From the NCBI GenBank assembly GCA_963925545.1, contig CAWUSA010000011.1:1-64000 (forward strand): a stretch of DNA of 64,000 bases. Direction: 5' to 3'. The notes under the pieces were generated by a model. It was not told where the DNA came from. It saw nothing but the letters and a program-made list of their open reading frames with translations, and made no database searches. Each line of letters opens with the position of its first letter. The first letter of the stretch is position 1. This DNA comes from TMED14 sp963925545. Its GTDB lineage: Bacteria > Bacteroidota > Bacteroidia > Flavobacteriales > Schleiferiaceae. Shown piece by piece: positions 44,201-51,378 of the stretch. Both the position numbers and the translations under genes were made by a program.

Positions 44201-45669
44201 TCGGTGAGGACTCTGAAGGCAAAAAGTCAAGCATCGTGATTGGCCGAACAGGTGAACTGCGTGTGATTGATGCCAAGTCTGGTGTTGTTGTCATGTCAGG
44301 TAATGTGCCTTATGGCTCAACATTGCTTGTCAAGGATGGCGACAAGGTGAAGAAAGCAGAGATTCTTTGTACATGGGATCCTTACAATGCTGTCATCATC
44401 TCCGAATACGGTGGTTCCATTGGGTTCGCTGATGTGGTTCAGGGTGTCACCTACAAAGTTGAGATCGATGAGCAGACCGGTTTCCAAGACAAGGTCATCG
44501 TAGATAGCCGCAACAAGAAACTTGTACCAATGGTACAGATTTTGGACAAAAAGGGCAAGGAAATCAAGCAATACACTTTGCCTGTTGGTGCGCATATCAT
44601 GGTTGATGATACAGAGACCATCAAAACAGGTAAAATTCTTGTTAAGATTCCACGCAAAAGCTCCAAGGCGGGTGATATCACGGGCGGTTTACCCCGTGTC
44701 ACGGAATTGCTTGAAGCACGTAACCCATCCAATCCAGCTGTTGTAGCTACCACGGATGGCACTGTGTCTTACGGCAAGATCAAGCGAGGTAATCGTGAGA
44801 TCATCATTGAAAGCCGCACGGGCGATCAGCGCAAGTATTTGATCAAGCTATCCAAGCAGATTTTGGTTCAGGAAAATGACTTTGTACGTGCCGGCACACC
44901 ATTGAGTGAAGGTGCCATTACACCATCAGACATCCTAGCGATCAAAGGCCCAACAGCTGTTCAGGAGTACCTCGTGAATGAAATTCAGGATGTATACCGT
45001 CTTCAGGGTGTGAAAATCAATGACAAGCACTTTGAAGTGATTGTGCGTCAAATGATGCGCAAAGTCAATGTGGTTGATGCAGGTGACACCAAGCTTTTGG
45101 AAGGACACCTTACGCATGTTCAGGACTTCATGTTGGCCAATGATGACATCTTTGACAAAAAGGTGGTTATTGAAGCAGGTGACAGCGAGGAGTTGACTGC
45201 AGGACAAATCATTGGCGCACGTCAATTGCGCGATGAGAACTCTTTGCTTAAGCGCAATGACAAGGCGTTGGTAGAGGCGCGTGATGCAAGCCCTGCCACA
45301 GCGAAGTTGATTCTTCAGGGTATCACAAGGGCTTCCTTGCAGGCCAAATCATGGGTATCGGCCGCATCCTTCCAGGAAACGACCAAGGTGCTCAATGAGG
45401 CGTCTATTGCAGGCAAACGGGACACCTTGAGAGGATTGAAGGAAAATGTCATTGTTGGTCACCGCATCCCTGCGGGCACAGGACTTGAGTACTACTACGA
45501 TGCAGTCGTTGGCAATGTTGATGAGTATGAAGCCATGTTGGCAACGCGCTCTGTAGATGTTGAGACAGCTGAGGTCATTTCTGAAGTTGCTCCTGAGGTT
45601 GCTCCTGAGGTTATTGCCGAGGATGCTCCTGAAGTTGTTTCTGATACCTTAGCAGAAACCAAGGACTGA
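41269..45669 (+). CDS. rpoC: DNA-directed RNA polymerase subunit beta'
   Basis: The 1466-residue beta' subunit has the N-terminal zinc site Cys65, Cys67, Cys80, Cys83, the catalytic Mg loop NADFDGD near residue 476, the rudder and bridge-helix regions ([20 protein letters not shown]) and the second zinc site ([13 protein letters not shown]). The C-terminal SGAHIM-type insert with barrel-sandwich pieces is present. The last 30 residues are an acidic low-complexity tail with APEV repeats. The stop shares a base with the DUF3467 start (TGATG). Confidence 0.98.
   Translation: [1466 protein letters not shown]
45580..45636 (+). repeat. Short tandem repeat in the 3' end of rpoC
   Basis: The 12-base unit GCTCCTGAGGTT occurs at 45589-45600 and 45601-45612, with a third diverged copy at 45625-45636. 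It encodes APEV units in the acidic beta' tail and may vary in number between strains. Confidence 0.6.
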
Positions 45670-45980
45670 TGTCAGAAAAAAAACAAGACCAGGAGATTCA
45701 AATTGAATTAACGCCCGAGAAGGCGGACGGTGTTTACAGCAATCTAGCTGTCATCAACCATTCCCCTTCAGAGTTTGTGATTGATTTCATTCAGATGATG
45801 CCAGGTGTGCCAAAAGCACAGGTAAAATCCAGAATCATTATATCACCCCAGCATGCGAAGCGATTGTTGGGTGCACTCAATGACAACATCAAGCGTTATG
45901 AGGCCAGTCATGGCAACATAACCGAATTGGAACAGCCGTCCATTCCCATTGGGTTTGGTGGCCCCACAGGGGAAGCTTGA
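45669..45980 (+). CDS. DUF3467 family protein
   Basis: The 103-residue protein has the DUF3467 pattern: ELTPEKADGVYSNLAVINHSP, EFVIDFIQMMPGVPKAQVKSR, and IIISPQHAKRLLGALNDNIKRYE, ending in a Gly/Pro-rich tail. The family is small and of unknown function, and in Bacteroidota it commonly sits directly after rpoC, here with a one-base overlap. Strict coupling suggests expression in fixed ratio with RNA polymerase; any direct contact is inference. A strong bidirectional terminator follows. Confidence 0.9.
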   Translation: MSEKKQDQEIQIELTPEKADGVYSNLAVINHSPSEFVIDFIQMMPGVPKAQVKSRIIISPQHAKRLLGALNDNIKRYEASHGNITELEQPSIPIGFGGPTGEA

Positions 45981-46000
45981 TGCCAATCATTGCATGAAAT

Positions 46001-46031
46001 AAAAAAGCCGCCTTTTCAGGGCGGCTTTTTT
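46001..46031 (+). terminator. Bidirectional terminator after the rpoBC cluster
   Basis: AAAAAAGCCGCC, a 7-base loop, GGCGGCTTTTTT: symmetric A and T runs allow termination from both strands, serving DUF3467 on plus and the DUF6095-like gene on minus. Confidence 0.9.
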
Positions 46032-46049
46032 AATGCAGTCAAGTCACTT

Positions 46050-46286
46050 TCACTCTTCAAAAATTCCACGGAGAATGGTCTTGATTCCAATGAAGCCAAT
46101 CACAACGCCAGATGCCATGGCTAGGATACAAAGGGCAGGGGTGAACCATTCACCATTGGCCAATGCTGGGGCACCAATCCAAAAGTACATGGCGGGGCCA
46201 CCAAACATCAATGGGAAGGCTAAACTGAGCAGGAAAGCCCCTTGCATGATGCCATTTTTGGCTGCTTTATTAGGCTGGTTTTTCAT
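46050..46286 (-). CDS. Small two-helix membrane protein (DUF6095-like)
   Basis: This 78-residue protein has a short basic N-terminus (MKNQPNKAAKNG) and two predicted membrane helices (about 16-35, containing LSLAFPLMFGGPAMYFW, and 51-70, containing ILAMASGVVIGFIGIKTIL) with a short connecting loop. The pattern, with G-x-AFLLSLAFPLMFGGP, resembles the small DUF6095 membrane proteins of flavobacteria, whose function is unknown. Its start overlaps the end of the aminotransferase gene by 17 bases, so the two are co-transcribed. Family assignment is moderate. Confidence 0.65.
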   Translation of the reverse strand: MKNQPNKAAKNGIMQGAFLLSLAFPLMFGGPAMYFWIGAPALANGEWFTPALCILAMASGVVIGFIGIKTILRGIFEE

Positions 46287-47469
46287 CGATCAATTGTTGA
46301 AGATGGGCTAAGAACGCATGGCATGCTTGCTTGAGTTCTTTTTCAGTGATGCAAAGGGGTGGGCTCAGGCGCAATCGCTTGCTGCTGTATAGAAACCAAT
46401 CTAGGAAATAACCGTTCTCCATCAACCTTCCGGCCAATGCCATGGCTAGGTTTTCATCCAGCAACTCGATACCTAACATCAAACCTTTGCCATGAATGGC
46501 TACAATGCCCTTGTGGACCAGGGTCGATCGAATCAAGGCCTCTTTGGATGCAATCTGATCAATCCATCCAGAGGTTTCAAGTATTTCCATAGCTGCCAAC
46601 CCGGCGGCACAACTCACAGGGTGACCGCCAAAAGTGGTTAGGTGACCTAGGATAGGTGCAGTGGATAGGCTTAGCATGTGTTCTCGTCGCGCGATAAAGG
46701 CACCCAGGGGCATGCCGCCCCCTAATGCCTTAGCAAGACATAGGATGTCTGGTTGTATGCCAATGCTTTGATGAGCAAACAGGTTACCTGTTCGGCCAAA
46801 TCCAGTTTGTATTTCGTCGACAATCAACATCACACCATGCTTTTGACAGGCTGCTTGCAAGGATCTTAGGTAGACGGGGTCAACCACGTCGTAGCCAGAT
46901 TCCGATTGAATGATTTCAATCAAAACCCCCGCTGTTCCAGGACCAATGGCCTCAATGGCCTCAATAGAACCCAGAGGAAAGCAGTGGTAGTCAGGTAGAA
47001 AGGGGCGGTAGGCCCGCTTGAAGTCTTCATTGCCCATGGCAGACATGGCCCCATGTGATGACCCATGGTAGCTGCCTTGAAAAGAGATGAAACCCGTTCG
47101 TCCCGTGACCTTCTTTGCCACTTTCATGGCGCCTTCGATGGCCTCTGTGCCTGAGTTGGTCCAGTAAACAGAATTCAGGGAGGCGTGGAGGGCTTGACAG
47201 AGCTTTGCTGCATACATCACTTGTGGTTGCTGCATGATCTCACCGTAGACCATCAAATGCATGTAAGATGCTGCTTGATTTTGTACAGCTTGTATCACCT
47301 TAGGGTTTGAGTGCCCAACATTGGCCACGCCAATCCCGGAAATCAAATCCATCAATGGCTCGCCATCTGCGCGGTGAAGCATGACACCCTTTGCATGGGT
47401 GAATTCCATGGCCAATGGTTCAGGAACCGTTGGCGCGATATGTTGCAAAAAAAGTTGACGAAGATCCAT
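46270..47469 (-). CDS. Class III PLP-dependent aminotransferase
   Basis: The 399-residue enzyme shows the class III fold: LMDLISGIGVANVGHSNPKV, NSGTEAIEGAMKVAKK, the SYHGSSHGAMSAMG loop, VDEIQTGFGRTG (PLP-binding Asp218), the Schiff-base Lys247 in LAKALGGGMPLGAF, and LTTFGGHPVSCAAGLA. This is the family of acetylornithine, GABA and related aminotransferases; Bacteroidota members are usually named only aspartate aminotransferase family. No arginine genes surround it, so the substrate is open. A clear promoter box lies 10 bases upstream of the start. Confidence 0.88.
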   Translation of the reverse strand: MDLRQLFLQHIAPTVPEPLAMEFTHAKGVMLHRADGEPLMDLISGIGVANVGHSNPKVIQAVQNQAASYMHLMVYGEIMQQPQVMYAAKLCQALHASLNSVYWTNSGTEAIEGAMKVAKKVTGRTGFISFQGSYHGSSHGAMSAMGNEDFKRAYRPFLPDYHCFPLGSIEAIEAIGPGTAGVLIEIIQSESGYDVVDPVYLRSLQAACQKHGVMLIVDEIQTGFGRTGNLFAHQSIGIQPDILCLAKALGGGMPLGAFIARREHMLSLSTAPILGHLTTFGGHPVSCAAGLAAMEILETSGWIDQIASKEALIRSTLVHKGIVAIHGKGLMLGIELLDENLAMALAGRLMENGYFLDWFLYSSKRLRLSPPLCITEKELKQACHAFLAHLQQLIDEKPA

Positions 47470-47479
47470 AGGTCTTCGC

Positions 47480-47487
47480 CAAAGTTA
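47480..47487 (-). promoter_or_regulatory. -7 promoter box of the aminotransferase gene
   Basis: On the minus strand TAACTTTG is a perfect TAnnTTTG match, 10 bases before the ATG at 47469; the leader would be only a few bases. Confidence 0.5.
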
Positions 47488-47528
47488 GGTGGAATGCATC
47501 AGAACCCCGTAACAGCTCATGGCTATTG

Positions 47529-48056
47529 TTACCAGGTCATGCCTGGATGTCTTGAGCCCTTGCTTCGCTTGCCGTGATTGGCTTTCTTTGCCCTTGCGTC
47601 ATGGCCATCCTTGAAGCGATCCATGACGCGCTTCTTGAATTGCATTTCTGCATGATGAAGCATCACCACCTTGTTGGCAGGTAGAATTTCCAGGTACTTT
47701 GATTGGTAGGACTGTTCAAGGGACATCATTGCTGCCTGTTGTGCGGTCATTTTTTTTAAAAGTACCAAGGCCTCTTTCTCGGATAGTTTGTCCATGGATT
47801 GCTGGTCTTTGTGCATGGACTTCATGTCGCGCGTGCCCATCAGGGCCTTTTTCTCTGCTTTGTGGGCATTGTAAACGGGCCAGAAGGCTTGTGCTTCAGC
47901 TTCAGTCAATGAGAGCTCTTTGGTGATGAAACCGATGTGTGCAGTTTGCAAGCGTTCGTGCATTTCTGAGGTACGCTTGCCGTCATGCATCTCAGGTTTT
48001 TGACCAACGGATGTCAGGCTACTTACGGCAATCAGGGCAATGAAAAGGTATTTCAT
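47529..48056 (-). CDS. Spy/CpxP-like periplasmic protein (ECF sigma-linked)
   Basis: The 175-residue product has a signal peptide (MKYLFIALIAVSSLTSVGQ), then an alpha-helical body rich in Met, Lys and His. The family-like core LSLTEAEAQAFWPVYNAHKAE is followed by EILPANKVVMLHHAEMQFKKRV near the end, and the tail is very basic (KKANHGKRSKGSRH). Bacteroidota place such LTxxEA proteins after an ECF sigma factor and a small membrane protein, as here. A metal or envelope-stress sensor or chaperone role is inference. I chose the ATG at 48056, which puts the signal sequence first; 16 in-frame upstream codons overlap the preceding gene. Confidence 0.72.
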   Translation of the reverse strand: MKYLFIALIAVSSLTSVGQKPEMHDGKRTSEMHERLQTAHIGFITKELSLTEAEAQAFWPVYNAHKAEKKALMGTRDMKSMHKDQQSMDKLSEKEALVLLKKMTAQQAAMMSLEQSYQSKYLEILPANKVVMLHHAEMQFKKRVMDRFKDGHDARAKKANHGKRSKGSRHPGMTW

Positions 48057-48066
48057 GATTGATAAG

Positions 48067-48420
48067 TTAATAATTGGATTTATTGGTAAGGTAAAGGAGA
48101 TCATCCTGCGTCAAGGATGCAGTCAAATCTTCTAGGTCGATATCAATGAAACCAGATTCCACAGCTTCCCAAGCAATTTCATCGGTGATGAATTGATCCT
48201 GGCTATGTAGTGTCTCCCGATTGAGCGAAACGACCAACACCAGGGAAGCGGCAATGGCATAAGGGCTAAGGGATTTCACAATGGGCCAAAAGCTTAAGGG
48301 AGCAGCAGGCTGAGCCTGGGACTGATCCATGGCAGTCATCATGGCAGCAACATAGCCATCGTGATCGATGGGGCTGATGGTGATGCCATCCTTGTTAGGG
48401 GCTGTAGGTTGAGTTTTCAT
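48067..48420 (-). CDS. Putative anti-sigma membrane protein
   Basis: The 117-residue protein has a cytoplasmic N-terminal segment of about 45 residues (YVAAMMTAMDQSQ), one membrane helix (about 46-64, WPIVKSLSPYAIAASLVLVVSL) and an acidic C-terminal half on the other side (ESGFIDIDLEDLTASLTQDDLLYLTN). It starts six bases after the ECF sigma gene and is followed by a Spy-like periplasmic gene. This is the usual sigma/anti-sigma/sensor order, so it probably holds the sigma factor at the membrane. No zinc-binding HxxxCxxC motif is present. Function is inferred from context. Confidence 0.6.
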   Translation of the reverse strand: MKTQPTAPNKDGITISPIDHDGYVAAMMTAMDQSQAQPAAPLSFWPIVKSLSPYAIAASLVLVVSLNRETLHSQDQFITDEIAWEAVESGFIDIDLEDLTASLTQDDLLYLTNKSNY

Positions 48421-48425
48421 CGTTG

Positions 48426-48977
48426 TTATAGAATAGACGCAAAAGGTCCTGTGAGGTTTAATTCGTTGAAATGTTTTTTAATTTTATTCACGGCATGGTG
48501 GTAGTTGGCTTTGCAGGCTCCCTCTGACCGATTCAAGGTGGCAGCGATATCTGCATAAGCATTGTCATCAAAATACCTTAACTGAAAGGTGATGCGTTGC
48601 TTATCTGGCAAGGTTGCCATAGCTCGGTAGAGTTCCTCAAGGATATCATCACCGTTGTAAAGGGGGCTGCTTGGCGCAATGAGACCGCTGAAGTCACCTG
48701 ATACATAGCGTCGGTTTTTCCTTAAATGTGTCAATGCTTCGTTCACCACAATGCGATAACCCCATGTTTTGAACATGGAATCGCCACGAAACAAGGGGAG
48801 TTTTTGCCACATTTTAATGCTGGCCTCTTGGACCACGTCATTGGCGGCGTCATGATCCAAAACAATGCGTAGAGCTGTTCGGAAAAAAACGCTGGCATAA
48901 GCTTCTGCCATTGCCTCAAAGGCTAGACGAAAGTCACCGCGGTCAAAGGCCGTACGAATGGTTGGTTCTGAACTCAT
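48426..48977 (-). CDS. ECF-type RNA polymerase sigma factor
   Basis: The 183-residue protein has region 2 (FFRTALRIVLDHDAANDVVQEASIKMWQKL, with MFKTWGYRIVVNEALTHLRKNRR) and region 4 (LPDKQRITFQLRYFDDNAYADIAATLNRSEGACKANYHHAVNKIKKHF). The ANYHHAVNK version of the usual SxxxRxKxxL signature is typical of Bacteroidota ECF sigma factors. It lies 46 bases after the transketolase C-half on the same strand and six bases before the anti-sigma candidate. The inducing signal is unknown. No independent promoter box is visible, so transcription from the transketolase side is likely. Confidence 0.9.
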   Translation of the reverse strand: MSSEPTIRTAFDRGDFRLAFEAMAEAYASVFFRTALRIVLDHDAANDVVQEASIKMWQKLPLFRGDSMFKTWGYRIVVNEALTHLRKNRRYVSGDFSGLIAPSSPLYNGDDILEELYRAMATLPDKQRITFQLRYFDDNAYADIAATLNRSEGACKANYHHAVNKIKKHFNELNLTGPFASIL

Positions 48978-49023
48978 GCGCTGTCAGGATGCAAGAACCT
49001 CGCCAAGGTTAGCAGGCCATAAA

Positions 49024-49974
49024 TTAACGCGCCATGACGCGATGCACGGAGGCAATGATGCTTTTTGTGTCCAGGCCATATTTCTCCATGAGTTGAGCGG
49101 GTGTGCCGCTTTCGCCAAAGCTGTCATTGACGGCAACCATTTCAACAGGGCTAGGCATCTCCAAGGCCAATAGCTGTGCCAGGCTGTCACCAAGACCGCC
49201 ATTCCGTTGGTGCTCTTCAGCGGTGACCAATCGACCCGTTTTCCCAACCGATGCCAGCAGGGCCTTTTTATCCAACGGCTTGATGGTAGAGAAATTGATC
49301 ACCTCAGCAGAAATGCCTTCAGCCTCAAGGACATTGGCAGCCTCAAGGGCTTCCCACACCAAGTGACCACAGGCAGCAATGGTGACATCGCTTCCCGTTG
49401 TCAACACATCGGCAACCCCAATCTGGAAGGGGGTATCTGCTGGGGTGAAATTGGGCACTTTTGGTCGACCAAATCTCAGGTAAACGGGCCCGTCAAAATC
49501 AGCAATGGCCTTGGTTGCAGCCTTGGTTTGATTGTGATCGCAGGGCACAATAACTGTCATGCTTGGGAGCATTTTCATCAAGCCAATGTCTTCCAAAATC
49601 TGGTGGGTTGCGCCGTCTTCACCCAAGGTCAAGCCTGCATGTGAAGCACAAATTTTCACAGGTTTGCCTGAATAGGCAATGGATTGACGAATCTGATCAT
49701 AAACGCGGCCAGTTGAGAAATTCGCAAAGGTGCCAGTGAAAGGGATTTTCCCGCCAATGGTTAGTCCAGCAGCCATGCTCATCATGTGAGCTTCTGCGAT
49801 GCCAACCTGAAAGAAACGATCGGGAAAGTCATCAGCAAAGGCATTCATTTTCAAGGAACCCGTCAGATCTGCGCACAGAGCAACGACTTGGTCATTCTCT
49901 TGGCCAAGTTCGTGAAGGCCAATGCCAAAACCAGATCGTGTGTCTTTGTTGCCTGTATTGTGGTGATTGTGCAT
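49024..49974 (-). CDS. Transketolase, C-terminal (pyrimidine-binding) subunit
   Basis: The 316-residue half of a split transketolase, forming the active enzyme with the N-half at 51379-52227. The catalytic Glu61 in VGIAEAHMMSMAAGL activates thiamine diphosphate; GRVYDQIRQSIAYSGKPVKI, SHAGLTLGEDGATHQ and PCDHNQTK are conserved pyrimidine-domain pieces. The C-terminal third is the ferredoxin-like transketolase domain (STIKPLDKKALLASVGKTGRLVTAEEH). It moves two-carbon units in the non-oxidative pentose phosphate pathway. It starts nine bases after the vWA gene, which separates it from its partner half, an unusual order. Confidence 0.92.
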   Translation of the reverse strand: MHNHHNTGNKDTRSGFGIGLHELGQENDQVVALCADLTGSLKMNAFADDFPDRFFQVGIAEAHMMSMAAGLTIGGKIPFTGTFANFSTGRVYDQIRQSIAYSGKPVKICASHAGLTLGEDGATHQILEDIGLMKMLPSMTVIVPCDHNQTKAATKAIADFDGPVYLRFGRPKVPNFTPADTPFQIGVADVLTTGSDVTIAACGHLVWEALEAANVLEAEGISAEVINFSTIKPLDKKALLASVGKTGRLVTAEEHQRNGGLGDSLAQLLALEMPSPVEMVAVNDSFGESGTPAQLMEKYGLDTKSIIASVHRVMAR

Positions 49975-49983
49975 GGGAGGGAA

Positions 49984-51378
49984 TTAAATGCGAACCAGGG
50001 TGGAAGACCCGGATGTCACGGTGAAGGTTTTTGTGATTGAGTAACTTGTTTGCATGGCGCTTTTAGGGCGGTATACCAACTTGTAATTACCTGGTTGCAA
50101 GCTCAGTTGTTGCCGCGTGAGATGGTCTTGTAGGTGCGTCACCCATGTCCATTGCCCCCCCTTGATGAGGAAAATGGAGCCATAGCCGGAGCTTTTCATT
50201 TGCACGGTGACATTTCCGGGGGCGGGAAAGGTGAGGGATTGGGTTTGCCCAGCCTTAATTGTCACCTCTTCCTGGTAGCGGGGCAGGGTTAGGATGTCGA
50301 TGTCATAGGTGCCAGCGATGTATCGCACGCTGCTGTTGAACGGCTGCACATGCAGTATGGTTGTTTCTCCTTGATTGCGAATGACAGCCAGGGGTGGGTT
50401 TTGCATGGATTTGAGTCCAGGAACTTTCAATGTCAAATTCCCTTGATGGGTTTCCGTGCCAATGTGATTGTGCTTCCCGGGATTAATCATGACTGAATCA
50501 ATGGTCACAGGTGGAATGGTGTAAACCACCCCCTCGTATGTGATCAATGGGTCCAATTGGATAGTGTCAGGGTTGTTTTGGTAATTCAAGGTGTGCACAA
50601 ATGCCTCACTCACCTTGCCAGTAACCACATTGCGTAAAACCACGGGCATGTTACTCTCTGAAGGGTGACCATGCACATCCATCAGGTTGACCTGTGCTGA
50701 GGTTTCGTCAAGGATTTGATTGACAATAACACCTAATGCACGCTTGAAGGTACCTTCATCTCGAGCGTCAAAAAAAGTACCCACACAATCGAAGGCATCA
50801 ATGAGGCTTTGGTCAAGGCCAACGCCAATCACAAAAGGTTTGAGCGTGATGCCTTGCTTTTGTAAAATCCGGGACGCTTCGCAGGGGTCACCACCACATT
50901 CCTCTTTGCCATCAGTGATGAGCACGACGATGTCACGACAATTGCCAGATGGACAGGGTGCAGAAGCAAAGTCTCCAGCAGCTTTAGACAAGGACAAGGC
51001 AATGGGGGTTGTGCCCATAGGCCGCAAACGGCGCAAGACTTTTTTGATTCGAGGTATGCTGGAGTTACCAAAAGACACCTCAAGTCGCGTGTCTCCGCAA
51101 TCCTGTGGTGGCACAGGCTTTTGGTGACCATAAACCCTCAGGGCCAATTGAAAATGTGGGTCTTTTACCTGAGCTAAACTGTCAAGCAAACGCCCCATCA
51201 AGCGTTGAGCCACTTCCATCTTGGTGCCAGAGTCCTCCCACCGTCCATACATAGAGTTGGATGCATCCATGATGAAGAGGATGCGGTTCAATGCTGGCTC
51301 AGGTTCCGGCAAGGCAGATTGAGCCATCAGTCCTGATGACAGGATGGCAAGGATGGCTATGAGATGGCGTCGCATCAT
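49984..51378 (-). CDS. Secreted von Willebrand factor A domain protein
   Basis: The 464-residue protein has a signal peptide (MMRRHLIAILAILSSGLMAQ) and a vWA domain at about 30-220. The MIDAS motif DASNS is at 38-42, a Thr in the GTTPIALSLSKAAG loop and the Asp in LITDGKEECGGDPCE, so metal binding looks intact. Cysteines in CPSGNCRD and GGDPCEAS suggest disulfides. The C-terminal half is beta-rich with repeat-like units (VRYIAGTYDIDILTLPR, QTQSLTFPAPGNVTVQM, GNYKLVYRP), probably Ig- or PEGA-like. It sits between the two halves of transketolase, stop-to-start (TAAATG), and its role in that operon is unknown. Confidence 0.83.
   Translation of the reverse strand: MMRRHLIAILAILSSGLMAQSALPEPEPALNRILFIMDASNSMYGRWEDSGTKMEVAQRLMGRLLDSLAQVKDPHFQLALRVYGHQKPVPPQDCGDTRLEVSFGNSSIPRIKKVLRRLRPMGTTPIALSLSKAAGDFASAPCPSGNCRDIVVLITDGKEECGGDPCEASRILQKQGITLKPFVIGVGLDQSLIDAFDCVGTFFDARDEGTFKRALGVIVNQILDETSAQVNLMDVHGHPSESNMPVVLRNVVTGKVSEAFVHTLNYQNNPDTIQLDPLITYEGVVYTIPPVTIDSVMINPGKHNHIGTETHQGNLTLKVPGLKSMQNPPLAVIRNQGETTILHVQPFNSSVRYIAGTYDIDILTLPRYQEEVTIKAGQTQSLTFPAPGNVTVQMKSSGYGSIFLIKGGQWTWVTHLQDHLTRQQLSLQPGNYKLVYRPKSAMQTSYSITKTFTVTSGSSTLVRI

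Noticed and set aside
45580..45636. Tandem repeats at the rpoC end as a CRISPR or mobile element
   Set aside because: In-frame 12-base units encoding an acidic APEV tail; no spacers or inverted ends.
49207..49644. 145-codon plus-strand ORF opposite the transketolase C-half
   Set aside because: Antisense to strongly conserved coding sequence; implausible protein.
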